Source: an uncultured Clostridia bacterium (GTDB lineage Bacteria > Bacillota > Clostridia > Monoglobales > Monoglobaceae). From it: 49,422 nucleotides of DNA. The stretch's first letter is position 1. Each line of letters begins with the position of its first letter. The position numbers and the translations under genes are program-made. The notes below the pieces were generated by a model. That model did no database searches and was not told the DNA's origin. It saw nothing but the letters and a program-made list of their open reading frames with translations. The DNA lies in contig CAKSFQ010000019.1 of NCBI GenBank assembly GCA_934454115.1, forward strand, positions 1 through 49,422, given 5' to 3'. This document shows positions 16,616 to 27,400 of the stretch, one piece after another.

Positions 16616-19521
16616 TATTGCGCCTCCAAATCGTAATTTACAACGGTCATTTCATGATCAACAATATTAACCATGGTGGCAATTCCCTCTTTTACCGGCA
16701 CGGTATGGCGATCAGTACCGCAGATGACGGAAACAGTCTTTTCGTTTCCGGCCTGCGTCCAGTCGGTGTTAAGAAGCATCAGGGTCGTACGGTTTCCGTC
16801 AACCCAGCGGGTCCAGAAGACCTCCTTGCTCGGGTCCTGGACATAACAATCAGAAAGACTGTCAGCGGATAGTTTTTCAATCCACGCGGCACAGAAGTCC
16901 TGGAACGCCTCATGCCCGGGATATGCCCATATGGTAAATGTGTAGACATAACCACGTCCGTACCGGTTTCGAACAAGCAGCGGCGCCCCGGTGGCGCTGT
17001 CCCAGGCGACAATTTCGGCGCTGGTTAAGGTAATATCCGCCAACCGTGCCGGTCCATCCTCTGTGATACTGTCGCTCGGTGCGCTGCTTAGAGCGGGAAT
17101 GGGCATGTTTTCACGATCAGCGCAGTTCCACTGTCCGCTGTATGTGGTTGATGGTCCATTTGCTTTGAATCCGCATAGGCTTGTGAGATCACCGTTGTTC
17201 CAGAGATTCAATTCATCCATATTTTTAAGAAATTCCCGTTTGGTGTGCTTGCTGAACTGTAAAAGCCCGGTTAAAAGAATACCTCCGTTTTCTACATACT
17301 GCCCCAGTTTTTCATAATCAGACGCAATCATGGTATTCCAGCCAAGGTTTAAGAGCAGGCGATAATGGTTGATATACTCCTGACTTGCCTCGATCGGAAC
17401 ACAGTCGAAATCGCCGTAGGGTGTTCCGGAAAAGAAAAATCTTCTTTTATCAAACTGTTGCCGTAACGGATGCGTGCTTGTACCCGGCATCAGTACATCA
17501 AGAAGCTGATGGCATTTTTCCGGTTGGCCGTGTCCCCATTCGGGAGCGGGGTTTCCAAACAACCCCCACACGGAATAATGAGGATCCTGCTCGGAGTCAC
17601 AGATAAAACCGTTAAACGGTGCAGCGTATCTTCCCTCTATAAAGGCAATGCGGCGCACATTTTTTCCGTTTCGCGGATGTGTTTTTGCAAACCGATAAAA
17701 CCTCCTGGTCATATCCCGCTTTCCCTTTACCAGGAGATCACTCCAGCATTGTCGCTCTTCACTCCACATGCCAAACAGAGAATCCTCTTCATAAATTACC
17801 TCAGCTCCCATCATCCAGGGCTGCATCAGGGATAGAAAATATTGTCTTAAATGGGTCAAGTGGTAAGGCTGATAAGAGTGCTGAATTGCAATGTGTACGC
17901 CCCAGCGTCCCTTGGATAATGCTTCAGATGCCGCTCTTGTCTGGCTGAGCAGTGGCATCGTGGGGCCTGCCATGGTCTCGGCACGGATAAAGTCTGCACC
18001 GGCCAGAAAGGCGTAGCGCGTACCGCCGGATGCATCACCAAAGGCAGCGGTTTTTGCGATCTTGTGGTATTTGTCAACTTCGATTTTCAGATATTCTATA
18101 AATCGTTCAGAGGCTTGCTTCATGTCTTCAGAAATATATGGCGGCGCCGGATCTGCCGCATATACCGAGCCGGGATATTCATGTCGTCCGCAATCATTAA
18201 AATGATCGCCGGCGCCTTTTATGAGGCTGCCGCTGAGATAACTTGTGCAGGCGCCTACATAGATATTGTGTTTCTTGCAATAGCTTCCCCATTGGTATAA
18301 AAGCTGATCATTTGGCTCAGATGCCAGAAAGTTTCGCACTAATACGTAGTTGCCCAATCTTGTGCGTTGTATATAGTCTAAAAGCCAGTCCAGCTCTCCT
18401 GAATCATCGTGTACAATTTGCGTTAAATCACATCCGATTTTAATAGGGTATGTTTCTTCCTTGCAGGGATAAACCTCAATATCGGCGCTGCTGTTTTTTG
18501 TTTTATATGTCCAAATGCCGGCTTCCTCGGTGAAAATTTCAAATTCGTTCCATCCTATATTACAGCTTAAATACAGGGTTTCTGTCGGGGTATCAACAGA
18601 AATGACATCCTTTTTGGCCGCAAAAACCTTACCGATTATTTTTTCGCCAAGGACTGCCCATGAAGGAATGCTGAGCTGACCATGGTTGCGCTTGCTTTGA
18701 CTCATAAGGATGCGGCTGATTAAAAGATAAGCGTTGGGATGATGGTTTTTAAGAGCAAAGGTATGCTTTCCGGGGGGAATCGTTGCTCTTTGCCACACAT
18801 CGTCTAAAATTTGTAAAACAAAGTCGTGCTTGCGGAAGTAGTGTTTGCATGTAAGAACGCTTTTTCCGTCGCACAGAATCTCCATAGGAACATAGGTGTC
18901 AATCTGTCCTTCTTTTTCTTTTGAATACCACGGAGCGGACATTGCTTCCAGGTGAAAAAGTGTCTCGGTAAAATCCGCATCGGAGGGCGGTATTTCGGCC
19001 GTCCACGTAACAGTTTCTCCGGCGCCCAGCCATGCAAGAGGCATTCTGGCATGGTGGTGGACCGGTAAATTAAGCTGATCATAGTTTATGATAGACGTGC
19101 CGTCCGGCGCTTTGGTACGAAACCAAAAATAGTCGGTTTTTGTCACGGTGACAAAGCAACCGAGATATTTGGGGCCGACCGGAAATTCGATGCGCCCTTT
19201 TTCAATAATATCACGGACTTTTATGCAAAAATTTCCGGAACATGTTATCAATTCAAATTCGGCATCTGCATGAGTCTCTGCTACGACACGAATACCGGAA
19301 AGCCCGCGCTTGGTTTGGTTATTCCATTTTGGTTCCAAGAGAGGGGTCTCTTTGGCACAGTGCCCCGGTCCGTACCATATGACGGGGTACGAAAGCTGAT
19401 AAATTTCGGTAATACGTCCGTGACTACACAAGAGCTTGCCGTTCCACAGATAAGTGGGGTGGTAGTGCCGTCTGGAATACAGGTATTGGTAGCCCCAGTC
19501 AATTCTAAAGTCAATTTTCAT
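16615..19521 (-). CDS. 968-residue cytoplasmic protein, probable glycoside hydrolase of unassigned family
   Basis: Large protein without signal peptide. I do not recognise the family with certainty. The N-terminal third (about 1-340) is beta-rich. A central part (about 370-640) with TIM-barrel character contains NYVLVRNFLASEPNDQLLYQW, YVGACTSYLSG, RAETMAGPTMPLLSQTR, WGVHIAIQHSYQPY and MGAEVIYEEDSLFG. Then comes an alpha/beta part (about 690-830) with LLLNLGWNTMIASDYEKLGQYVENGGILLTG, which resembles the trimerisation-like domain of GH42 beta-galactosidases, and a C-terminal beta-domain. This order recalls GH42-type architecture; acidic residues such as EED in the barrel are catalytic candidates. 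Its stop overlaps the CBM9-like start. It has its own minus-strand promoter (19585-19613) with an operator-like site, divergent from the lyase operon. Confidence 0.5.
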   Translation of the reverse strand: MKIDFRIDWGYQYLYSRRHYHPTYLWNGKLLCSHGRITEIYQLSYPVIWYGPGHCAKETPLLEPKWNNQTKRGLSGIRVVAETHADAEFELITCSGNFCIKVRDIIEKGRIEFPVGPKYLGCFVTVTKTDYFWFRTKAPDGTSIINYDQLNLPVHHHARMPLAWLGAGETVTWTAEIPPSDADFTETLFHLEAMSAPWYSKEKEGQIDTYVPMEILCDGKSVLTCKHYFRKHDFVLQILDDVWQRATIPPGKHTFALKNHHPNAYLLISRILMSQSKRNHGQLSIPSWAVLGEKIIGKVFAAKKDVISVDTPTETLYLSCNIGWNEFEIFTEEAGIWTYKTKNSSADIEVYPCKEETYPIKIGCDLTQIVHDDSGELDWLLDYIQRTRLGNYVLVRNFLASEPNDQLLYQWGSYCKKHNIYVGACTSYLSGSLIKGAGDHFNDCGRHEYPGSVYAADPAPPYISEDMKQASERFIEYLKIEVDKYHKIAKTAAFGDASGGTRYAFLAGADFIRAETMAGPTMPLLSQTRAASEALSKGRWGVHIAIQHSYQPYHLTHLRQYFLSLMQPWMMGAEVIYEEDSLFGMWSEERQCWSDLLVKGKRDMTRRFYRFAKTHPRNGKNVRRIAFIEGRYAAPFNGFICDSEQDPHYSVWGLFGNPAPEWGHGQPEKCHQLLDVLMPGTSTHPLRQQFDKRRFFFSGTPYGDFDCVPIEASQEYINHYRLLLNLGWNTMIASDYEKLGQYVENGGILLTGLLQFSKHTKREFLKNMDELNLWNNGDLTSLCGFKANGPSTTYSGQWNCADRENMPIPALSSAPSDSITEDGPARLADITLTSAEIVAWDSATGAPLLVRNRYGRGYVYTFTIWAYPGHEAFQDFCAAWIEKLSADSLSDCYVQDPSKEVFWTRWVDGNRTTLMLLNTDWTQAGNEKTVSVICGTDRHTVPVKEGIATMVNIVDHEMTVVNYDLEAQ

Positions 19522-19572
19522 GTTTCATGATCATCCTTTCTCTGTTGCATATATAAAAAATAATGAAATGGG

Positions 19573-19580
19573 AACGTTAA
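19573..19580. promoter_or_regulatory. Operator-like site (site 3)
   Basis: GGAACGTTAATG context; AACGTT core at 19573-19578, 5-12 bp downstream of the minus-strand -10 box, so placed to block transcription of the 968-residue gene. A weaker related sequence TGACGTTA lies at 19616-19623, at the -35 box. Confidence 0.6.
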
Positions 19581-19584
19581 TGTG

Positions 19585-19613
19585 ATTTTAAACCATAAAA
19601 ATAGATTTGTCAA
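19585..19613 (-). promoter_or_regulatory. Promoter of the 968-residue/CBM9-like operon
   Basis: On the minus strand TTGACA (19608-19613), 17-bp spacer, TAAAAT (19585-19590), 64 bp upstream of the start codon at 19521. Confidence 0.8.
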
Positions 19614-19687
19614 GATGACGTTATTTGAAGAAAAAGAGAAATAAACACAAGAAATCTTCTTAAATTGCTTAAAAATAAACAAAATAA

Positions 19688-19695
19688 TAACGTTA
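19688..19695. promoter_or_regulatory. Operator-like site TAACGTTA (site 4)
   Basis: Palindrome in the middle of the 595-bp divergent region, 75 bp upstream of the minus-strand -35 box and about 290 bp from the plus-strand promoter. Its spacing from the other sites would allow looping by a tetrameric or paired repressor. The rest of this gap holds no gene. Confidence 0.55.
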
Positions 19696-19961
19696 CAATT
19701 TACAAAATATGGATATTTTACGGCACGCATTTTTATTATATGCCGATACAATGCTGAGGAATCGCGGGCACAAACCGGATGCGTGCAGATGGGATAAAAT
19801 GTTGTTGCACCCCTGATAATCTGACGAAATTACAGGTGAAATATGGAAAACATGGCGGTTGTTTTATGTTATTATATCTTTGCATTATTTTATTTTCCCG
19901 GAAAAAAGAAAGAGTAAGCGACACCAAAGAAATCGTCAACATAACCGTATCAATGAATAGG

Positions 19962-19969
19962 AACGTTAA
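19962..19969. promoter_or_regulatory. Operator-like site (site 5)
   Basis: GGAACGTTAATAAA context, AACGTT at 19962-19967, 18 bp upstream of the -35 box of the lyase operon promoter. Confidence 0.55.
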
Positions 19970-19986
19970 TAAATGCAAAAAAACTA

Positions 19987-20015
19987 TTGACAAACAAATT
20001 TTATTGTTGTATACT
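19987..20015 (+). promoter_or_regulatory. Promoter of the secreted lyase operon
   Basis: TTGACA (19987-19992), 17-bp spacer, TATACT (20010-20015). Leader of about 95 nt to the ATG at 20117. Near-perfect sigma-A boxes mean regulation probably depends on repression. Confidence 0.8.
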
Positions 20016-20109
20016 ACATAAAAAGATTCAAGATATTTTGGTATTTTGAGTAAAAATGATAGTTCAATGCATTTTTTTACAGAAAACAAAGCAATTTAAA
20101 TTAAGGAGG

Positions 20110-20117
20110 AACGTTAA
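20110..20117. promoter_or_regulatory. Operator-like site overlapping ribosome binding site and start codon (site 6)
   Basis: AAGGAGGAACGTTAATGAT: the AACGTT core (20110-20115) lies between the AGGAGG site and the ATG at 20117. A protein bound here would act as a roadblock downstream of the promoter; in RNA the short palindrome could also pair weakly. Confidence 0.6.
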
Positions 20118-23100
20118 TGATACGCGGGCTTAGAAGGATGGTTGGGTTGTTAGTGACATTTGCGATGGTTTTTCCGTATGTTGGTAATGCTGCGGCATCA
20201 AAAAGTGCAGATCTGCTGCTGAATGTTACCTATAACGATCTTGAGACAAATGCGATTCCTGAAAATGTGTTTGGCGGCAGCGGTACCGGCGTTGTTGTTT
20301 TCGGAAAAGATAATAAGGTTTTGAAGCTGGAATGCGATGAAAACGGCGGAGAGGCCGCTTGGGAGTTTAATACTTCATTGGAAAAAGAGTATATTGTTGA
20401 GGCTGAGGTTAAACCGACCGCGATATTACAAAAGTATAAGGTGTCGCTAAAGAATGCCTCGGCGACGTTGGATGTTCTAAATTTTGACAACGTCAATAAT
20501 AAAATGATTGATGGAAAAATCGATAATGGCCTTCGGGCAAATATGTGGAATAAAATCTCTGTTTACGTAAATGAAAAAGAGGGGTATTTTTCCTTATCAA
20601 TTAACGGTAACTGTATTACATACCGGCAGTTAACCACGCTGAGTGGTTTTACTGCGCTGAAAATAACCGGAGAGGCTAAGAGTGAATCGGTAGTCGATAT
20701 GTATATTGATAACATCCGTGTTTATTTAGGCAATGAAATGCTGACGGATTTACCGGTTGCGAAGTTTAATCCGGCAGTCTGCACGCCGGGCGCTGAAGAT
20801 AATACGGAAAACACAGAGGAACAGGAAGAAATATCGGTTGTATACAAAGAAACATTTGATAATTATTTTGATATTGAGCAGATGCATGGCGCCGACTTAA
20901 TACTAAAAGCGGAAGAAAATAGCATTGATTTGGTCAAAGAGAGTAACGGCAACCAATACGTTGCCATCAAGCATGTTAAAACAGACCCGTTTATTGATAT
21001 TCATTTGCCGTCAGAACTGTACGGAAAAAAATATATCTGGCAGTTTGATGTGAAAGCTTCCGGGGCGAAAACTTCTATAAATCTGAGCGATCAGATTATA
21101 ATAGATTTTGTCGGTGGGGAAGTCCAGTTGCGGGACGGAACCGTTATCGGTGAGTTGAATCGGGAGGGTTTTACAAGGATTGCCATAGCAATTGACGCGG
21201 CCAAGCTTACCGGGATGGTTTATATTGAAGGAAAGCCGGCGACCAAGCTTTTGAAATGCACCAAAAGTGCAGACATCAAAAGGCTTGTAAGATTGTATTG
21301 TTATGCGGCAAGCTCTTTCAGTGAGTTGGATGTTGATAACATTGTTGCTTATACAGGAAATACTTTGGTTGATATTGCAAAGTATGGAGGATTAGATGTT
21401 GACGTGTTTGCCACCGAAGAAGAGGCGATGGCACAAGGGGGCGATGACTATGTCGCGTTTCATCACCTGTCAAGCCGTGCTGTGATTAACAACGAGAGAG
21501 TGGAAATTGGGCAAAAGCCGCAATGGAAAGATCAGCACTACTATATTCCTCAAAAGATCGTTGAGTTAGGGTTTCAGGCAAAGGTGGAAGAGAAAGACGG
21601 TAAAGTGTACGTAAATGACACCCCGGTGAATGGATTTTCGGAGGAAGGGATTATTTACGCCGAAATATCAGACCTTGCAACCAATGTTTTGAAACGAAAC
21701 TACTATGTTGATGATACCGGATTTGGGTTCAATAAGGGATTTGGCATTATTGGAAGCAAGGATTTTTCGGAATTTGAGAATGATTTTTTGTTGTATGCGG
21801 ATTTGAACGATTATATTGTGTATTCAAGACCGAGTCCGAAACAAATATTAAATGACGTAAAAAAGACCAGCGCCGGAGTGCATCCGCGTTTGTTTGTAAC
21901 ACAGGATACGTTCGATCGCATTAAAAGAGAGATTCAAGTCGATCCGATTAAAAAGAATTGGGTGGATGATATGCTGGCATCATGTGATAAATATTTGGAT
22001 CAACCGCTTCCGACCTTGGAGCTTAGCGGGCCGCGCTGGCTTGCACCAAATGATACGGAGGGCATGATCAAAAATTTATGCTTGGCGTATAAGGTTACCG
22101 GAGAGACCAAGTATGCGGATAAGGTTTGGACATTTGTGGAGCATATGGGAAAGAGAGCAAACTGGAACCCCGATCACTTTTTGGATGTAGGTGCGGCCTG
22201 CAACCTATATGCGATCGCATACGATTGGCTTTATGACTATTGGACGGATGTCCAAAAAAAATTCCTTGAAGAAACAATATTAAAAAAAGGAATTTATGAA
22301 TATTACGGTGGACTGCATACCGGTAAGCCGAGTGGGTGGCTCAGAGTCCCGGGAATGGTGAGTCAGGGAGACGGCGGTAACTGGCCTGCGGTCTGCGCCT
22401 CCGGCGGGTTGATGGCCTCGCTTGCATTGATGGATGTGTATCCTGAAATATGCTCGATTACGGCAGCGGATATGTTTCGTATGCTGGAGGGATCCAATCT
22501 AAAAGGGTATGCAGATGAAGGCGACTGGGTAGAGGGGCCGTCATACTGGGCCTATAATGCAACTTATCTTGCCAACTTTTTTGCAGCGGCAGAATCTGCA
22601 GCAGGGACGGACTATGATTATTTTTATAACACGCCCGGCATAAAGGAAACCATACTGTATTATTTCTCGCTGGCAGGCGCAACGGGAGTGTTTAACTTTG
22701 GTGACGCAAGGGAAAATTATACATTTGATATCAATTCAATTTCCTGGTATGCCAATCAATGGAAAGAGCAAGATCCTGAATATTCTGCGGAGTTATTCAA
22801 GCTTCTGAATAAATACCATAAACTAAATAACCGTTTGGGCAGAATGTGGAGCATATTCTACATGGACAACAAGGATTCCCAGGGAGAGCCAAGTGAATTG
22901 AAGAATGAATATTATTCTGATAAATTGGGGCTCGGAGTATTCCGTACGTCCTGGGAATTTGGACCGGAAACTTATCTGGGGTACGTGCGCGGCGGTAAGG
23001 TTACGCTTAGTCACGACCATTGGGACCATGGAAGCTTTGTGTTTGACTGCATGGGAACAAGATGGGTATCAGACCTTGGCTTGGATAATTATGACATGCC

Positions 23101-24382
23101 GAACTATGGTACGGATGCGTACAGAGTAAGGACAGAGGCACATAATACCTACGTTATCAATCCGGATCTGGAGCCGGGGCAGCTTAGAAACCAATATGGA
23201 AATTACAATGTCCGCAAGGAATACAATAAGACTTCGTATCTATCGGTAGAGGATTTGACCTCGTCTTATAAAACCTGGGTAAACAGTGCAAGGCGTGGAT
23301 ACAAAATTACGGATAAAGGATATTCGCTTGAAGTCAGAGACGAGATAGAATTCAAGAATGAATCAAAGTTTTACTGGTTCTTAACGACAAAGACGGCTGT
23401 TGTCAGCGTAGAAGGGAATACAGCAATTTTAAGTGATGGAACAAAGATGAAGTTTGAATTTGTATCCAATCAGCCGCTTGAGTTGTCGGTTATGGCTTGT
23501 GATCCGCTTCCGACTTCACCGATTCCGAAAGCGAATGCAGTAACCAACGGAAACACACCGAACCCGGATTACAGAAAGCTTGCGTTGGTGGGAACAGTCT
23601 CCGGAAAGCTCACAGTACATATGAAACTGTCGCCAATTGTTGATGGGGTGGAGACAACGCCGCTTGATGATGTTTCCTTTGATACATGGTCATTGGATCC
23701 TGAAACAGAGGTTAAGGAACGGCCGACCCTAAGCGCGATCATCGCAGATGGCGAACCAATAGCCGGATTTATGGGCAATAAGACGGCTTATACCTATAGA
23801 GCGATTCATAGCGATGCGGGGGTTGAAATTTCAGCCAGCGCCGGCGAAAATGTTGATTTCACCATAGAAAAAGGTCACGATAATATATACACGATTATCT
23901 GCAGGGAAAAGACGGATCCTTCTAACTTTAGGATTTATAAGGTGAAAGTTTTAGAGTATAACAGTCCGAATGTTAATGGACAGTATAAGCTGATTACACC
24001 TGCGTCAATCACCGCGAGCGCCGCACCGCAAAGCGCTAATCCGATTAGTGCGGCAATGGACGGAGATCTTGCTACCAGATGGGCAGCAGAGGGTGAACAA
24101 TGGATTATGCAAAGCTTTGACAAGGAGTATGAGATATCGGCATTGGATCTTGCATGGTTCAACGGAAGTCAGCGTAACTCATTCTATAAAGTACAGTATT
24201 CGACAGATGGTGTGAACTTTACCACTTTAGTCGATGACACAAAGAGTACAGGAAAAACGGATGATCTTGAGTTGACGGAGTTTGCACCTGTGAAAGCAAA
24301 GTATATCAGAATCTTGTGTAACGGAAGTACGGAAGGTAGTTGGACCGGCGTTACAGAGTTCTATGTATATCGGAAAGGCTAA
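20117..24382 (+). CDS. Secreted heparinase II/III-type polysaccharide lyase with F5/8 type C domain
   Basis: Product of 1421 residues. A signal peptide (about 1-27, ending NAAA) is followed by two concanavalin-like modules (about 33-208 and 243-417, each closing with a VDNI-YTGN-type strand), then a stalk-like segment (about 440-540, SSRAVINNERVEIGQ). The lyase part starts near VHPRLFVTQDTF (about 588) with an (alpha/alpha) toroid (NWNPDHFLDVG...YAIAYDWLYDYW) and continues into the heparinase II/III-like beta-domain with LSHDHWDHGSFVFDCMG (about 964-980) and RTEAHNTYVIN. This superfamily cleaves uronate-containing polymers by beta-elimination. Residues 1294-1421 form an F5/8 type C (CBM32-like) domain. 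First gene of a six-gene run; paralogue of the next gene. Substrate unknown. Confidence 0.8.
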   Translation: MIRGLRRMVGLLVTFAMVFPYVGNAAASKSADLLLNVTYNDLETNAIPENVFGGSGTGVVVFGKDNKVLKLECDENGGEAAWEFNTSLEKEYIVEAEVKPTAILQKYKVSLKNASATLDVLNFDNVNNKMIDGKIDNGLRANMWNKISVYVNEKEGYFSLSINGNCITYRQLTTLSGFTALKITGEAKSESVVDMYIDNIRVYLGNEMLTDLPVAKFNPAVCTPGAEDNTENTEEQEEISVVYKETFDNYFDIEQMHGADLILKAEENSIDLVKESNGNQYVAIKHVKTDPFIDIHLPSELYGKKYIWQFDVKASGAKTSINLSDQIIIDFVGGEVQLRDGTVIGELNREGFTRIAIAIDAAKLTGMVYIEGKPATKLLKCTKSADIKRLVRLYCYAASSFSELDVDNIVAYTGNTLVDIAKYGGLDVDVFATEEEAMAQGGDDYVAFHHLSSRAVINNERVEIGQKPQWKDQHYYIPQKIVELGFQAKVEEKDGKVYVNDTPVNGFSEEGIIYAEISDLATNVLKRNYYVDDTGFGFNKGFGIIGSKDFSEFENDFLLYADLNDYIVYSRPSPKQILNDVKKTSAGVHPRLFVTQDTFDRIKREIQVDPIKKNWVDDMLASCDKYLDQPLPTLELSGPRWLAPNDTEGMIKNLCLAYKVTGETKYADKVWTFVEHMGKRANWNPDHFLDVGAACNLYAIAYDWLYDYWTDVQKKFLEETILKKGIYEYYGGLHTGKPSGWLRVPGMVSQGDGGNWPAVCASGGLMASLALMDVYPEICSITAADMFRMLEGSNLKGYADEGDWVEGPSYWAYNATYLANFFAAAESAAGTDYDYFYNTPGIKETILYYFSLAGATGVFNFGDARENYTFDINSISWYANQWKEQDPEYSAELFKLLNKYHKLNNRLGRMWSIFYMDNKDSQGEPSELKNEYYSDKLGLGVFRTSWEFGPETYLGYVRGGKVTLSHDHWDHGSFVFDCMGTRWVSDLGLDNYDMPNYGTDAYRVRTEAHNTYVINPDLEPGQLRNQYGNYNVRKEYNKTSYLSVEDLTSSYKTWVNSARRGYKITDKGYSLEVRDEIEFKNESKFYWFLTTKTAVVSVEGNTAILSDGTKMKFEFVSNQPLELSVMACDPLPTSPIPKANAVTNGNTPNPDYRKLALVGTVSGKLTVHMKLSPIVDGVETTPLDDVSFDTWSLDPETEVKERPTLSAIIADGEPIAGFMGNKTAYTYRAIHSDAGVEISASAGENVDFTIEKGHDNIYTIICREKTDPSNFRIYKVKVLEYNSPNVNGQYKLITPASITASAAPQSANPISAAMDGDLATRWAAEGEQWIMQSFDKEYEISALDLAWFNGSQRNSFYKVQYSTDGVNFTTLVDDTKSTGKTDDLELTEFAPVKAKYIRILCNGSTEGSWTGVTEFYVYRKG

Positions 24383-24473
24383 ATGATATTTAGGTTCTCT
24401 GCCCGCATGACAAGCGGGCAGAGATGTCCGATGATGGCTTGCATGTTTTGGGTCGAGAAAGGATATTAAAGGC

Positions 24474-27400
24474 ATGGCTTTTAGGAAAGTTGGTTCATTC
24501 ATAATTGCTTTTTGCATTGCGGTTTCCGGGATAACAGCGGTTTGCACTGGAGACACAGAGATGTCAGCTGTGGCTGATTACTGCTTTGATGACGGCGATA
24601 TGCCTTTTTCGGTTCGCTGGCAGAGCGAAGGATTCACACCGATATTTTGCAATGGTATTTATGGAAGATGCCGCGGCGACAAATCGGTGCAGCTGATTAC
24701 CAATGCGGTAGGAAACAATTCTGACCATGTGGTGGAGTTAGAGGCAAATAGGGAGGAAACGGTACAGGGTGCAAACCAGCGTACGCGTATTTCGATTGCG
24801 GCGGAAGATTATGCCGAAAGCGAAATTAGTTTTACTCCGAAATATACGATAGAACAAACCGTAAATGGTGAAACATACACACATACCGGATATGTGTGGA
24901 ACGGTGGGTTTGTAAATATAATTAACGGAAGGCTTTTCTTGTTGAATAAGGACACAGGAATCGATTTATTACCACAAAGGTTTTATGTGTTGGATACATG
25001 GATAAAAGATGAAAAGGCATTTGTGTATTTAGATGGCAAATGTATTGTAAGCGAGAAAAATTTCGGGAATCCGGAGGCAGATGATAATCCGCCGTTTTAT
25101 GTAGATAAGATGGTTGGCGGCAAAAGAATCTATGACACAAGAACCTACCGCATTTTATCTCAATCGGTGAGTTCTGTTCGAGTGAAGGCAACGGATGGCG
25201 CTGCGGTCAATGGCGATGCAAACTATACAACATCGACGAAAAAAATTAAGGTTTGCTTTGATGATTATCGTTTCGAAACATTTGATGATAAAACAGCGTT
25301 TTCTGTTGCCGCTGTTTATGACTTCAATAGCGGAGAATCACCGTTTAAGGTTCGTTGGCAGAGCTACGGATTTACCCCTGTGATGCAGGATGGTATATAT
25401 GGCAAGCAAAGCGGCGACCGAGCCATTCAGCTTGTTACCAACGCAGTGGGAAATAACAGCGATCATGTGGTTGAACTGGAAGCCAAGGAAGAAACCTTGG
25501 TGCAAGGCGGAAATCAGTTTACAAACATATCCCTTGCGGCGGAGGATTATGCCGACAGTGATATTTTGATAACGCCGGAATATACCATTGCACAGACGGT
25601 AAACGGTGAGACATATTGCCATACCGGGTATCTATGGAATGATGGTTTTGCAAGAATTATTGACGGCAGGTTATCGGTATTGGGGGAAGATACCGGGATC
25701 ATACTTGAAACAAGGCGATTTTATACCTTGAGACTAATGATAGAGAACGGAAAAGCAAGGGTTTATCTTGATGATCAAATCATTATGAGCGGAAAGAATT
25801 TCGGAAATCCGGAGGCAGATGATAATCCGCCGTTTTATGTGGACAGGATGGTTGGAGGCAAAAGAATCTATGACACAAGAACCTATTGCATTTTATCTCA
25901 ATCGGTGGGTTCTGTTCGAGTGAAGGCGACGGATGGCGTTGCGGTCAATGGTGATGCAAACTATACAACATCAACGAAAAAAATTAAGGTTTGCTTTGAT
26001 GATTACAGTTTTGGTACACTTATGGCCCCCGAAAAAGCTTTTCGGTTTCAAACGGGCGCTCCCGTTACCTTAACGGATGAGGAGAAAATACTTCTTAATG
26101 GTACCAATGCGGCAGAGCTTACGGATTGTCTTTCGTTGCCAAGAGGCGTAACGCTTGTGTTAAATGGGACAACCGGTACGCTGACTTATCCGGACGGTAC
26201 CAAATACCTTTTTTATGATGTGATAGAGGATATACCTAAAATAGATAATATGAAAAGCGGTGATTACCTAACGGTTGACAAGGCCGGTACATATCGGGTT
26301 ACAGCAGATGATATACCGGACGATTTATCGCTTTATGTCGCAAAATATGACAATAACAGATTGACGGATTTTTCGATGTTCCGACGGGCAATCAATCGAT
26401 TTTCCGAATCGGTTGACATTGAGTTTCCGCGAATTACCGCGGACGATCAGACAAGGCTGTTTGCGTGGGATGAAAAAACCATGAGACCGTACAGCGGAAA
26501 TTTAACAGGTGAACTGAAGGCGGATGCATATGACAGTACAAACGTTCTGTTAAAAGAGGATTTTGAACCGTACTTCTATAAGGAAGAGATCCAAAATATA
26601 CGTTTTTCTACAGAGCAAAACGTTGAACTGCAAAGGGACACAGCCGGAAATCAGCAGCTAAAGCTGTCTGGCACAAATTCGGGAGAATTGGCCGCATTTT
26701 CTATACCGGCGATCGGCGAAAAGTATATTTTCCAGTTTGATATTATGGCGTCGGGAGGAAAGACGGAATTAGAATTTGGCAGTCGGTTTTGCCTGAGCTT
26801 GATGCCGGATGGCAGAATTTTGATGGATGAAGATGCGTTGGGAAGCATGAAGCAATTGGGATATACCAATATCGCCCTTGCCATAGATCCTGTGTATAAG
26901 ACCGCAAAAATCTATTTGGACGGACTGGCTGTTACTGATACGTTTCATGCCTTGATTGATACCGATCGTGACCCGTGGGTGCGCATATTGTCCGCCGGAT
27001 CTGCGAGTGGAGTTACCGTAAAAGTTGACAACCTGCTTTGCTATACAGGAGAAAAATTGATTGATATCAGTAAATATGGCGGATTTTTGCGTGAACGGCT
27101 GGCAACACCGGAGGAGGCCATGGCGCAGGGCGGAAACGATGCTATTTCATTTCATTGTTTGTCAAGCCGCGCGGTTATTTATAATCAAAGAGTTGACATT
27201 GGCCAAAATCCGAAGATTCGTGACGGTGTTTATTACGTACCGCAAAAAATTGCAGAGCTTGGCTATCATGCGAGGGTAGAGGAATCGGACGGTGTGGTAT
27301 CAGTGGATGGCGTTCGGGTAAACGGTTTTAAAGAAGATGGGGTTATCTACATTAACATCAAGGATTTGGCAAAGAGCAAAAATCTGAATTACTATGTTGA

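Noticed and set aside
26541..26614. AACGTT matches inside the 1641-residue lyase gene
   Set aside because: Both lack the TAACGTTAAT context and lie within coding sequence; a 6-bp core is expected by chance in a window this long.
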